Assembly (NCBI RefSeq): GCF_030247185.1 | Contig: NC_080572.1 | Location: forward strand, 153,992,365-154,056,364 | DNA: 64,000 bases | From: Malaya genurostris | Taxonomy: Eukaryota; Arthropoda; Insecta; Diptera; Culicidae | Reading direction: 5' to 3' | In this document: one piece after another, positions 11,441 to 21,945 of the stretch | How positions within the stretch are numbered: position 1 is the stretch's first letter | Layout: each line of letters opens with the position of its first letter | Notes under the pieces: model-generated | Databases searched by the model: none | Told to the model about the DNA's origin: nothing | What the model saw: the letters and a program-made list of their open reading frames with translations, nothing else | Made by a program: the position numbers and the translations under genes

Positions 11441-11960
11441 AGAATGGTATACTAAAAAAATTTTACTTTCGTCCCAAAAGACATGAATCCACCAAATTGC
11501 CCACAACTTCGACCAATTGAGGAATTTTGGGCATTAACGAAGGCATCTTAGGAAACATGTCTCGGCAGCCGAAACCATTCAACAGTTCGAAAAAGATCGG
11601 ACTTGTCGCCAAGAAGTCTGTACGGAATTTAATGAGGAACGTTCGCAAGAAGGTGCGCCAGCTAGTCTACAATGGCTAAGTAGCAAATGTTGAGAACAAT
11701 ATTCTGTTGTTGTAGTCTAATATTATCGGAATATCGAATAAAATATGAATATTCAACACTTGTGAATTATTTACAGCAAAATCAAAGTGCGTCCATACTT
11801 TCTGGGACCGTCTTTATTTGTTTCATACACACATACACACACACGCACACACGCACACACAGGCTTTTCGTGATCTCGACGAACTGAGTCGAATGGTATA
11901 TGAAATGGTAAAGTCGGTTTTCACAGCGATTGCATAGCCTTGCTATATATTTTTTTTACA

Positions 11961-12187
11961 AGGTGAAATGCAATCAACACACGGAGTTTGGGACTCTCCA
12001 CAGGACTACCCAACTGTTGATTAGAACTACCCACTAAAACACCTTGGATCTCCAACCCTACCTCTTCGGCACCATCGCTAGATATTACTTCGGGGTGGAA
12101 GGCTATTGGTGCTCACAGCACCCTCCCCAAATTTGTGCAGAATGGGGATCAGCATCATGCTCTCGAGGGATCGACCAGTTGGATGAC
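11961..12187. other. Unassigned stretch before the GC-rich repeats
   Basis: The segment begins with CAAGGTGAAATGCAATCAACA and becomes CT- and CG-richer toward the right. It has no ORF. It probably belongs with the following GC-rich tandem block as one repeat element, but I see no second copy in the window to test this. Confidence 0.35.
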
Positions 12188-12805
12188 GAGGTCGGTCCAG
12201 TGATGCCGGTTGGAGGGTAACTTCCGGTTCACTGGCGCCTCGACGACCCAAAACTGATGCTACGTCGCGGAACTACTTGACTAGTCTCCGCCAAAAGATC
12301 TAGTCTACACCGACAGAGGGTTCCCCGACGAGAGAAGTCCTCCCGAACCGACGCTTACGGCACACGTCTACGACACGACCGAAAGGATGCCTAAGTCGAT
12401 CCAATGATTCCGGTTGAAGCGTGACTTACAGTTCACTGGAACTCTAGTCCATGACAAAGGATCTAGACTACTCCGACGGAGAGTTCCCCGGCGAAGGAGA
12501 TTCTCCCGACACCTAGTTATCTCTTAAACCACACGGGACACCCGAAGGAGTGCCGAGGTCGGTCCGGCGATTCCGGTTACAGCATGGCTTTCGGTTCGCT
12601 GGCGCCTCGACGACTCGAATCGATGTTGTGGCGACAACTCGACTAGCCCCCGCCGAAGGATCTAGCCTACACCAACGGAGAGTTCCCCGGCGAAGGAAGT
12701 TCTCCCGACACCGAGTCCTCTGTTACACCACACGGGACACCCGAAGAAGTTCCGAGGTCGGTGCGGCGATTCCGGTTCAACGCTGGCACCTCGACGACTC
12801 GAATC
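12188..12805. repeat. GC-rich ~200-bp tandem repeat, about 3.3 units
   Basis: Units start with GAGGTCGGTCC-type sequence at 12,188, 12,392 (variant TAAGTCGATCC), 12,555 and 12,754, giving spacings of 204, 163 and 199 bases. Each unit shares GATTCCGGTT, TTCACTGGCGCC/TTCGCTGGCGCC, CGACGACTCGAATCG, AAGGATCTAG, GGAGAGTTCCCCGGCGAAGG and CACACGGGACACCCGAAG. The block is far richer in GC than its surroundings. Tandem GC-rich units of this size are known as 5' promoter repeats of some insect LINEs; that role here is inference. The long frame at 12,550-12,870 is a by-product of base composition. Confidence 0.8.
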
Positions 12806-12817
12806 GGCAAAAAGTAC

Positions 12818-12950
12818 GGGTGTGTAATGTCAGAGACATAACTAGATGTCGTGAAGACGAAAAAAATTGAAACGCTTTCTTTTTACTGTCGAATATCAAT
12901 AAGTTGATCGATTGTGTGAATTGTGCCAGCTTTCCCCTTCTCCACTACTA
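12818..12950 (+). repeat. ~130-bp conserved repeat, copy 1
   Basis: The copy starts ACGGGTGTGTAATGTCAGAG, continues ATAACTAGATGTCGTGAA and ends TGTGAATTGTGCCAGCTTTC. The same unit occurs at 18,253, at 61,928, and inverted at 32,493-32,640. It has no ORF. I see no clear tRNA-type promoter boxes, so I do not call it a tRNA-derived SINE. Confidence 0.7.
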
Positions 12951-15365
12951 TACCCAAGTAACAAAAATTGTTCAAACATCGTATTTCTTCACTCTTATCG
13001 AGACGATTGTGCGATTGAAAAAGCGCAGTATGCTTGTATGATGTGCAAAAACTTTTTTGTTTGATATGTTGCATAGCAGTAATATTTGTTGAGTAGAAAC
13101 CGAAAATGAAACTGCTCAAGCGAACTTATTGTAGAACTTAATCCTTTTAGGTTTTCGAATTGGTTTTACAAGCAGTAATATGAGTGATTTTCATATTTGT
13201 TTCGAAAACATGTAAAATCATTTGTCAAACATATCTAACATAAATAACCGTTCTGTTTCAATTGTGAAATATGCCAATTTTAACAAGTTTTAATTGCTAC
13301 TTGGGTAACTTGAACGATGCAAATTAATTGAGTCAATGCTATGCATTTTATATTGAAAGTCAGCAGAAAGTTCCTACAACTATGAACTACAACTGGTTTG
13401 AAACTGAATTTTTTTTCCGGAATCCAGTTCCAACATGCAGGCTCTGAATTCTAAACCTGTATTCTGGAACTAAGTTCCTGAAACATAATTTTGAAAGTAA
13501 ATTCCTGACCTGACACCTGACGACCAAAGTCCAAATGAGAGCACGACCTCAACATTTCATGCTTTAAACTTGGTTTGTTCTTACTGATGTTGGTGGGAAA
13601 ACCTTATCTCGACATCCAGTTCCGTCTGAAGCACTAGAAGAAATAAATGATTTTCAATCAAAGTTTACCTGTCATACTCGCCCAGTACATAATCGGAACT
13701 GATATGTGCCTGATTACCTCAAAACCGTCGTCTGGGTTTGACAAAGGCAAACAAGCTTGATGAATTTTCCTCATTACTTCCAAAATTTTCGGAAAAATTT
13801 GTTTTTCAATTATTTATGGTTATCTCGCACTTTTGAAAACAATGTTGCTCGAATATCAAAAATACAACGAATGTCTATGATCATCGCTCGCTTTCCTTCG
13901 CCTTTGTTCGATAATCGTTCTGGTATTCGGACTTGTCCGTATATTCGGGCGCGAACGAAGCCGACGCTGCTTCGTTACTTGCACGAATATCTATTCCTTG
14001 CAGTTGTTATTCGCATTGGACATACCACCGAATGACTTAACGCGAATATCGAACGAATATTCATACAGCGATCATCGCCAAACCTAATTCGCGATGATCG
14101 TTCGTGCTGTCTTTGAAACATGCAAATTAAGATGTTTCCCCCCGCACTATTACCATAGTCTTATGTGTATGTGATGAACCATATTCCAGCATTCTCCCAT
14201 TACTGCTAGCGAACGAGATATGATGATTTTATTAGATGAAAAATGCTTCGCGAAGAATGGAAATCAACGATCTTCGCCGTGACGCTATTCGAACCAATTC
14301 GAAGAATAAAATAAATGAACGAATGACAAACGAATGTATAAAATGAACATGCACGATGTATACCAGCAGCGAAGAAGCAGTGAATAGTTCAACGTTGTTC
14401 GAGACTGGCATATTCGAAGGCAGTATAATCACAGCAAGGATGCGTGAATGAATTAGTTACACGAAGAATATTTGCAACATTGCTTTTGAAAATTTAATCA
14501 TAAATTCCTGATTATATTTCTGATAAATTGTAGAGCATATTATGTGGCTGGGTTAAGTACATCAAGAGATATTTTATTCATTTATTTGTCTTCGACTTGC
14601 AAAATAATTTCGCACAGACTTAGTCTTATATAAATCTAATCCTAATCTTATTCTTTGTTTGAAAAACTACCCCTCAGTAACTCGTAATGTCAAAATGAAA
14701 GCTTAGGAAATATATTTGAAACTGGTATCCCTGGTTGATAAACTGTTGTTTTTAGAATAACGGTTACCATATCCCTAAGACAAGACCTGACAACTGGCTG
14801 CTTATTCTTCCTTTCGAATCATCCTTCTCGTCATTTTCGCCCTGTGGAATAAATACCAACGTATCTGCTTTGATTTGCAATACATGAAAAATGTTTTGGT
14901 GAATGCATTTTTTATTATATATTAATGCTTAAAACAATTAATTGAGCTTTGATGACAAAACACGAAATATCTCATGTTGAATGCAAAATCGAATCCATTG
15001 TTGACGTATTACCGGATCGTCTGGAAACCGGAAAAAGTCAAGTTTGGATAGAAATGCTTAGTGCGACCACAGTGTGGAACACAACAGTTCATTCTTCTTG
15101 TAAAACTAAACACACTTTCGAGTTTACACTAATTCAAAAAATCTTTTTTGGTTACACTTGAATTCACTAGAAAGAAAAATGGCTTGATGCTGATTTCAAT
15201 TACACAGTTTTGCACAGATTGACAGATTGATTGCATGAATTGTACAAGCTGCCACTATAAACATTTGTTACAAATGAGATTGAAAAAAAGTGAAACATCT
15301 TTTGAAAATTTTCATTTTCATTGGTGAGCTAAAATTATTCATTTTAATAAACTTGTTTTTTGATT
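12951..15365. other. AT-rich stretch without a supported gene
   Basis: I see no convincing ORF or known element here. A hairpin with 10-base arms (CGATCATCGC at 14,069-14,078 and its complement at 14,091-14,100) lies in a region from about 13,840 to 14,450 that is rich in CGAA/TTCG and GAATATTC-like motifs, possibly a decayed palindromic element. A short piece of the ~130-bp repeat (GATTGATTGCATGAATTGTAC) sits at about 15,225. Confidence 0.4.
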
Positions 15366-16784
15366 TTCTGCGCGAAAGGAGTGGAAAACTTTACCGACAT
15401 TCAAGGTATAGGGAAATTTCAATTCAAGATTACATTCCCATCAGAGAAGGAAGCGTTAAAAATCAATGAAACCGATCTCACTGAGCATAACTTGAAAAAT
15501 TATGTACCGTGGATATGGAAGCAAACAACGTGACTAGTGATGGGAATTCCATGAGAATATACAGAGGAAGAGCTGATGAACGAGTTAAATAGCGAAGTAG
15601 AAATCATTAAGGTTGAAAGAATGATGAAGCGAAACAAACATTATTTGTAAGAGAAAACTTGGAACATAAAAATCACATTCAAAGGAAAAACATTCCCACA
15701 AAAAGTAGAGCAATACGGATGCCGATTGCAAGTAGAACTGTACATGTTTCCAGTGCAGAAAGAACATGCCCAGAGAGAAAAAATCAAGAAGAATTTTCCA
15801 TCGTAATGCTAAAAGAAAAAAATAACTTAAGAAGAGGCCAAACAACTTGTTCAAACGCGAAATAGCTTTGACGAGCCTCCAGATCTTGAGGAATACTCAG
15901 AATTAGAACAGCAAAACAATCATAATTGACCTCATGTAGCACAATACAAAATAAACTGGAAACGTAACCAAACACAACCAAAACCAGAAAAAAGACAAAA
16001 GGTTTGGCATATAAAAAACAAGACAAGGCAGGTGAATATAAAAATCAAGGTAATCCATACAGAACGAACGAAATGGATAGAATGCTAAAAAGTTTTAAAA
16101 CATGTTGGCAAAATCTAAAAATAATAGCGAAACTTATGAAACTACAGGCTGGAATTAATTATGAAATAAACAAGGAAGGATATAAAAATTATATATGAGA
16201 ACCTGATAATCAAAATTAGCACTACTCTTATGGAAATAATAGACGAGTTCAATTACCCCAGGAACAAACAATAGGTATTCACAATAATGAAAAAGAACCA
16301 GAAGAGCTAGAACCTAATCATGAGTGAAAACATCCGCATACTATAACATAACATATAATCCTTTAGACCAGTAGAAACGAGAGAAGAACTCACATTGTTC
16401 CTAAAAAATGAAAATATAGCAATAGCAAGCGTACAAGAAATTTGGATAAAACCCACAGAGCAGTACAAAATCAAAGGCTACAAGATGGCTAGCAAATGCA
16501 GAGACGAAGGTTTCGGAGGCGTGGCTTCACTTATCCGCGAAGATATACACTTTGAAATAGTCAAAATACCAAACTTATCCCCATTAGAAATAGTGGCGAT
16601 ACGCACACCCAACCTATCAACTAATTTCACGATAATCTCAATATATGTTCCGCCTGATCAGCCTTTAGCAAAAACAGCAGCTGAAAAACTCCTCTTTGAT
16701 TACCTTGAAACAAGAGTTATATTCAAAAGCAAACTAAAGAAGGAAAATCGTAAACACGCCCGACAGATCAAGGAAAAACCTGTT
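15366..16784 (+). pseudogene. I-type LINE fragment: ORF1 and start of ORF2 endonuclease
   Basis: Shifting plus-strand frames read as a LINE ORF1: SEKEALKINETDLTEHNLKNY, then ELNSEVEIIKVERMMKR, KITFKGKTFPQKVEQYGCRLQ and VELYMFPVQKEHAQR, the approach to the zinc-knuckle region. The knuckle cysteines are mostly lost. A clearer frame at 16,395-16,805 encodes the N-terminal part of an ORF2 endonuclease: IASVQEIWIKP, GFGGVASLIRED and TIISIYVPPDQP. The copy stops about where a mosquito repeat begins near 16,785, so RT is absent. It is a dead, 3'-truncated copy. Confidence 0.75.
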
Positions 16785-17224
16785 TTAATCCACCTAGTGG
16801 TGTAATGATGCCTTTCTCATATCAATCAAAATATCATATATAATACTGTGGTATTCTTCAAAATTATTTTTCTTCGATTCTCAAAAGAATAATCGAAACA
16901 GATTTGTTTGGCCGTCTACTGATAAAAACTATCAATTGGAAAAGATTTGAGGTCGATTTAGAAAACTTTTTACGGTTTTTCGTTCTTTTCAGTGATGGTA
17001 TAAAATTTTTAACACACTTTACCCTATATTTCCGGATCCGGAAGTCGGATCCTGATGAAATTCAGGAATTACGTATGGGACCACAGGACCTTTCATTTGA
17101 ACCTAAGTTTGTGAAAATCGGTCGCGCCATCTATGAGAAAAGTTAGAACACATATTTTCATTTTTTTGCACATTTTACCCCATAAAGTTAGGGCAAAAAA
17201 CGTTGCATACACACATACGCACAT

Positions 17225-17255
<31 letters not shown>

Positions 17256-18172
17256 GACATTTTGCGTACTCGACGAACTGAGTCGAATGGTATATGACAC
17301 TCGACCCTCCGGGCCTCGGTTCAAACGTCGGTTTTCACAGTGATTGCATAACCTTTCTATATGAGAAAGGCAAAAAAAATTTTTCTTCGATTCTTAAAAG
17401 AATAACCGAAATCGGTTTGTTTGACCGTCTACTGATAAAAAACCATCAAATTGGAAAAGATTTGAGGTCGATTTAGAATTTTTTTTAAGGTTTTTCCTCA
17501 TTTTCAGTGATGGTGTACACTTTTTAACACACTTTACCTTATATTTCCGGATCCGGAAGTCGGATCCGCATGAAATTCAGGAATAACGCATGGGACCACA
17601 GGACCTTTCATTTGAACCTAAGTTTGTGAAAATCGGTCGCGCCATCTATGAGCAAAGTTAAAACACATATTTTCTTTTTTTTGCACATTTTACCCCATAA
17701 CTCTCGAACCGGAAGTCGAATCGAAATAATATTCAGGAATTTTGTATGGGATCTCAAGACCTTTCATTTGAATCTAAGTTTGTGAAAATCGGTTAAGCCA
17801 TCTCTGAGAAAAGTTAGTGCACTTATTTTCACAAGTTTTTGCACATTTTACCCCATAATTCCGGAACCGGAAGTCGGATCCAAATAATATTCAGGAATTT
17901 TGTATGGGACCACAAGACCTTTCATTTCATTTGAATCTAAGTTTGTGAAAATCGGTTCAGCGATCTCCGAGAAAAGTTAGTGCAAAAAAACGTTACATAC
18001 ACACATACGCACATACACACACACACACATACACACACACATACACACACACACAGACATTTTGCGTACTCGACGAACTGAGTCGAATGGTATATGACAC
18101 TCGGCCCTCCGGGCCTCGGTTCAAAAGTCGGTTTTCACAGTGATTGCATAACCTTTCTATATGAGAAAGGCA
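16785..18172 (+). repeat. Mosquito repeat, two tandem copies with CA tracts
   Basis: The left end reads CCTGTTTTAATCCACCTAGT followed by GATGCCTTTCTCATAT (16,807-16,822). The first right end is ATATGAGAAAGGC at 17,359-17,371, the exact complement of GCCTTTCTCATAT, and the second is at 18,159-18,171. Between them a ~160-base core (GGAACCGGAAGTCGGATCC, TTTGTATGGGACCACAAGAC, AAGTTTGTGAAAATCGGTT) is repeated several times with variation. (CA)n tracts lie near 17,205-17,255 and 17,995-18,055. The matching inverted ends suggest a non-autonomous DNA element. There is no coding capacity. Confidence 0.8.
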
Positions 18173-18252
18173 AAAATAAATGAAACAACGACAACGAGAC
18201 GAATTTGGAACATTATTAGAGGACTCGATACAGACCTTACAGGAAAAAACAA

Positions 18253-18660
18253 AAAGGCGGGTGGGTAACTGGTTGTCGTGAATACGAAAAAAACTGACAC
18301 GCTCCCATCACTTTTCCGAATATCAGTTAATTGATTGATTGCATGAATTGTACAAGCTTTCTCCTTTTTCACAAATAGAGTTTGAAGCGATGCACCTACA
18401 TTAAAGTACAGATTAGTTACATTAAACAGCTACTATTCTATAACTATATATTCCAAACTTGAAACAATTCCTTTTTAATTTGCTGTAGTTTATTTTTATT
18501 GAAGCTATGAAGTTCGAAGATATCAGATTCTTCTCGAAATTTCAGTACGAGACAATTGCAATGGTTTGGTCTGAAATGTATCGACGATCTTCGCTTTGCA
18601 AGAGTAATTTTAATACTAATAATGATAGTAATAATAATTATAATAATAATAATAATAATA

Positions 18661-18736
<76 letters not shown>

Positions 18737-18737
18737 A
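18253..18737 (+). repeat. Duplicated ~480-bp segment ending in an AAT tract, copy 1
   Basis: This segment is nearly identical to 61,928-62,390. It begins with the ~130-bp repeat (copy 2, 18,253-18,378), continues with AGTTTGAAGCGATGCACC, ACAGCTACTATTCTA and TGAAGCTATGAAGTTCGAAG, and ends in an (AAT)n microsatellite (about 18,626-18,734, with a few interruptions). Copy 2 has an extra ~35 bases near 62,175. The shared AAT tail suggests the AAT tract is part of the repeat and travelled with it. Confidence 0.8.
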
Positions 18738-18921
18738 GATTAATGAACTTTCAAAATACGAGAAAGGCAAACGCGCCTTATGAATTATCCTCTTTGATAC
18801 TCGTTTATACCAAACATTTCAGAAAAGTTTAATTTTGAACTATTTGAGATTATGTCACACAACTGAAAATTTTATCATAAAATTGTGATCATTCTTCCGA
18901 TGGCATGTAACAATAATAATT

Positions 18922-19745
18922 TTTTTTTTTTTTTTTTTAAATAACTATTTATTGGAATATGAGTTAAAATTAAATTATTAAGATTTAAATTGGGTGTTCA
19001 GCCACAAGTGGTGACTTTTCAGCCCTGTTATATATATATATATGATTTGGTTATTACCATGAAGACATCATTTGCTTCCGCAATTCTGAGATTTTTGTGT
19101 AGGGAAAATTCTAAACCTACTTGTATTGTGTAATGGGGAAAAGGAACTTATATACTAACTTACTAACTAATACAGAGAGCGAATCGATTCAATTGAAGAT
19201 TGCATCGATTTTTGTCGGAATTTGCTTATAATATTATGTGACATTACATCTAATGGTTCTATATTTGTGAGTCTGTGTAACTCATTTGTACTAAACCAGG
19301 GAGTACGCTTCAGAATCATTTTCAGAATTTTATTCTGAATCCTTTGAAGCGTTTTCTTCCTGGTGGAACAACAGCTTGACCAAATTGGTTCCGCATAAAG
19401 CATGGCTGGTCTGAAAATTTGTTTATAAATTAACAATTTGTTTTTTAGACAGAGCTTAGAATTTCTGTTTATAAGAGGATATAAACATTTAATATATTTA
19501 TTACACTTTGCCTGGATTCCTTCAATGTGATCCTTGAAAGTGAGTTTTTTGTCATACGTTAAACCTAAGTATTTAGCTTGATCTGACCATGTCAATTCCA
19601 AGCCATTCAATTTGAGAATGTGATTATTGTTTGGTTTAAGAAAAGAAGCTCTTGGCTTGTGAGGAAAGATAATTAATTGCGTTTTTGCTGCATTTGGTTT
19701 AATTTTCCATTTTGACAGATAATCACTGAAAATATTTAAACTTCT
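18922..19745 (-). pseudogene. Jockey-type LINE, 5'-truncated 3' fragment
   Basis: On the minus strand 19610-19167 encodes the end of a Jockey-type RT protein: LTWSDQAKYLGLTYDKKLTF, KCLYPLINRNSKLCLKNKLL, YKQIFRPAMLYAEPIWS and RIQNKILKMILKRTPWF. The wording matches the intact end of the LINE at 52.5-55.3 kb (LIYRTSKLCLKNQMAVYKQI). Upstream frames to 19,745 give a few more RT residues, then homology ends. The T-run at about 18,922-18,940 on the plus strand is the poly(A) tail. It is a typical dead-on-arrival insertion. Confidence 0.8.
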
Positions 19746-20382
19746 TTGAACAATAATTATGTTGATTCATTAGATACAACAGGAGATATTCACGATCAAA
19801 AACTTATCACTCTCTCAGACGGATTTAAAAATACGCTTACTAAATATATTTACGTCTTCATAAATTTACAAAAAATTATTATAATTATTCATGTACACTT
19901 ATTTATTATATACATCCGGGAAATCCGGACCAGCGGAACCAACCGAGATGATAACGCAAACTTCTATTACAAGCCCATTCCGTCAGATCATTTGCCATGG
20001 TCTAGGAGCGATTAAGAAAAATTTGATAGGACAAGATAAGGCAGCGCAGAAAACACAGATTAAGATCCCACTAAAGATGAACTCAAGCTGATGATTCATG
20101 AATTAGAAAAAACGATTCGGAAAATGAAGGTTGCAACGACTTCCACAACCCGATCATAAGAGAAGAGCAAACTAATATCATAACTATAGTTTATTTGGTT
20201 ATCATTGCTTATTTAGCTATCATAATGGACTGTAGAATGTTGCAAGAATTGCCGGAAATAGTAAAGTAATGAATAAATTTACAATGATAGCTCGTTTTGT
20301 TATTATTTTCCTATTCAGACAGTGAGGAATGTATGAATTTATTAATGTGCCACTGTCAGAATTTTCTGTCATTTTAAGTATA

Positions 20383-21562
20383 TTGTAGTGAGAAGTTCAT
20401 AATATAGCATTAGCATTAGCATTAGCATTAGCATTAGCATTAGCATTAGAGACCGCCCGTGTGTTGCTATTCCGTTATTGATCTGGACCAATTGAGATTG
20501 CAAAATGATTTTTTGAAGTAACATGTTTGGGAATAACACATTGTTTCACACTGTGCAAACTGTATTGAACCATGCATGCTGATCAATACCGACGCCGGCC
20601 ACGTCCGAATGCAGATCTACTTGGGAGGGAAAGGATTGTTAGTTCGATGCATGTTGCTACTAAGAACCGAGGAATCCTCTGCATTCCCACATGCATCATA
20701 GGAGAGGATACTTTGTTAGTAAATGTTTTAATAATGTTATCATGTGTTTATTGCTCTGGGTAGCCGGCTACCAAGAATGTTTTAAAGTATTATCGTTTTA
20801 TGTGTTACTTTGTGCTGGCAATATAATGCACGAAACAGTCAATCTCCGAAATTGACAAAACTCCGGACAGCCGGCTGTCGAGTATGCAGTCACTAGTTTA
20901 TGCATCTACCTTTCGCGTTTTTTTAGTCATGCAAAAAAAAACACATGCGGATTGATAAAAAAGGTATCATCTCACTGCTAGGTGGATTAAGCACGTTTTT
21001 ATAAATGAAACTACGTGATACAAAATAAACGAGCGAATAGGATTTAGACAAAAAAGTTGATTCATTGCATTGAAATATTCTAAACAGTTATTATAAAATC
21101 ATTTTAAATCACCAAACAAAGGTCAACAGATTTCACGTACGTTATATGTTATCTCTGTTATAAACTTTGTAATATAAACGGATTTGCGCAATGGTTGATT
21201 TTTATCATTCATTTTATAATCCTGAAAGACAATCAATAACATGGAAGAAGAAATCATTCCTAATAAAACTTTTCTCCGAAGCTAAACGGAAATTGATAGG
21301 TTGAATAAAGAGATGATTTAGTAAAATAGAGTAATCAGAAGTAAAACATTGAAAATATCTGATAACTGAAAGGATAAAGAAACTCCTGCAATTGTCGCCT
21401 TTTACGACATAGAAGCAGGAACCCAGTGGATCTATTCTTGGTTCATTTTTTTTCCGCCGGATTCCACACGGCATCTAGGCTGGTACAGTCCGGAGAGAGC
21501 TAATAGGTACTATCAATCTCCTAGTGGACCCCAGCCCCTTGTAGTGAGAAGTTCATAATATA
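20383..21562 (-). mobile_element. Retrotransposed insert with hexamer tail and 24-bp target duplication
   Basis: The same 24 bases (starting TTGTAGTGAGAAGTTCATAA) occur at 20,383-20,406 and 21,539-21,562. Between them lies an insert of about 1.13 kb. Its left edge is seven copies of the hexamer ATTAGC/TAGCAT (20,407-20,448), which on the minus strand is a 3' tail. The minus-strand 5' end at 21,538 reads GGGGCTGGGGTCCACTAGGA, and shortly inside is ATGTCGTAAAAGGCGACAAT, a phrase I associate with the 5' part of insect RTE-like LINEs. No RT coding remains, so this is a non-autonomous or deleted copy. Confidence 0.65.
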
Positions 21563-21714
21563 TACGAAAAAATACGAAATTTTCATCTTTCTCAGAAGAT
21601 TCAAAATCTGTGATCACTATTGCATCAGCGGAATTTTCCCTCAAAGCTGAATAGTGAAAATTGCATCATTTCGCCACATCGCAGCTCTCTACATGGCCAC
21701 TTAATAAAAGCAAC

Positions 21715-21945
21715 CTGATAATAAAATTTTGTGAACTTATCTCTCTGTAACTCCGTAACCGGAATCCCGATTCAACTAAAATTCTTAAGCATTGTATAGG
21801 ATCACAAAACCTTTTATATGAATCTAAGTTTATGAAAATCAGTTCAGCCAACTGTGGGAAAAAGTGCACTCAATTTGTTGTACACACATATACAGACTTT
21901 TCCGATCTTGACGAACGGATTCGAGTGGTATATGCAGTGTTGGTG
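21715..21945 (+). repeat. Degenerate mosquito repeat copy
   Basis: The copy has CTCCGTAACCGGAATCCCGA, TTGTATAGGATCACAAAACC, AAGTTTATGAAAATCAGTTC and then GATCTTGACGAACGGATTCG and GTGGTATATG, matching the core and the right-hand part of the repeat at 17 kb with many changes. There is no CA tract of note. Confidence 0.65.

Larger units (their letters stand above)
7818..11814 (+). mobile_element. Tc1-like DNA transposon, split by a LINE
   Basis: The ends are near-perfect inverted repeats: GACTGTCCCAGAAAGTATCG at 7,820 and the complement of GACGGTCCCAGAAAGTATGG ending at 11,812. A TA precedes the left end; the right flank reads TTTA, so the target duplication is not cleanly preserved. The element carried one transposase gene, now cut by a LINE inserted at 8,424-11,440. 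Removing the LINE would leave an element of about 1 kb, which is normal for this family. Confidence 0.8.
7556..11960 (+). repeat. Mosquito 'GGAAGTCGGATCC' repeat, split by a Tc1-like element
   Basis: The left part (7,556-7,817) contains GGAACGGGAAGTCGAATCC, CTTTGTATGGGACCACAAG and AAGTTTGTGAAAATCGG. The right part (11,815-11,960) contains the CA-rich tract, then CGACGAACTGAGTCGAATGG and the GATTGCATAGCCTTGCTATAT end. In uninterrupted copies (17 kb, 61 kb) these segments are adjacent. The two halves are separated by the Tc1-like element at 7,818-11,814. It has no coding capacity. Confidence 0.75.

Noticed and set aside
12550..12870. 106-residue Arg-rich ORF in the GC-rich tandem block
   Set aside because: It follows the repeat units and base composition; no motif, and it is not kept between units.
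15585..16026. Hydrophobic minus-strand ORFs (Phe/Leu-rich) resembling membrane proteins
   Set aside because: They are antisense shadows of the A-rich LINE ORF1 on the plus strand.
20407..20448. Hexamer array as a telomere-like repeat
   Set aside because: ATTAGC is not an insect telomere unit (TTAGG), dipterans lack such arrays, and it sits exactly at one edge of an insert with a target duplication, so it is a retrotransposon tail.
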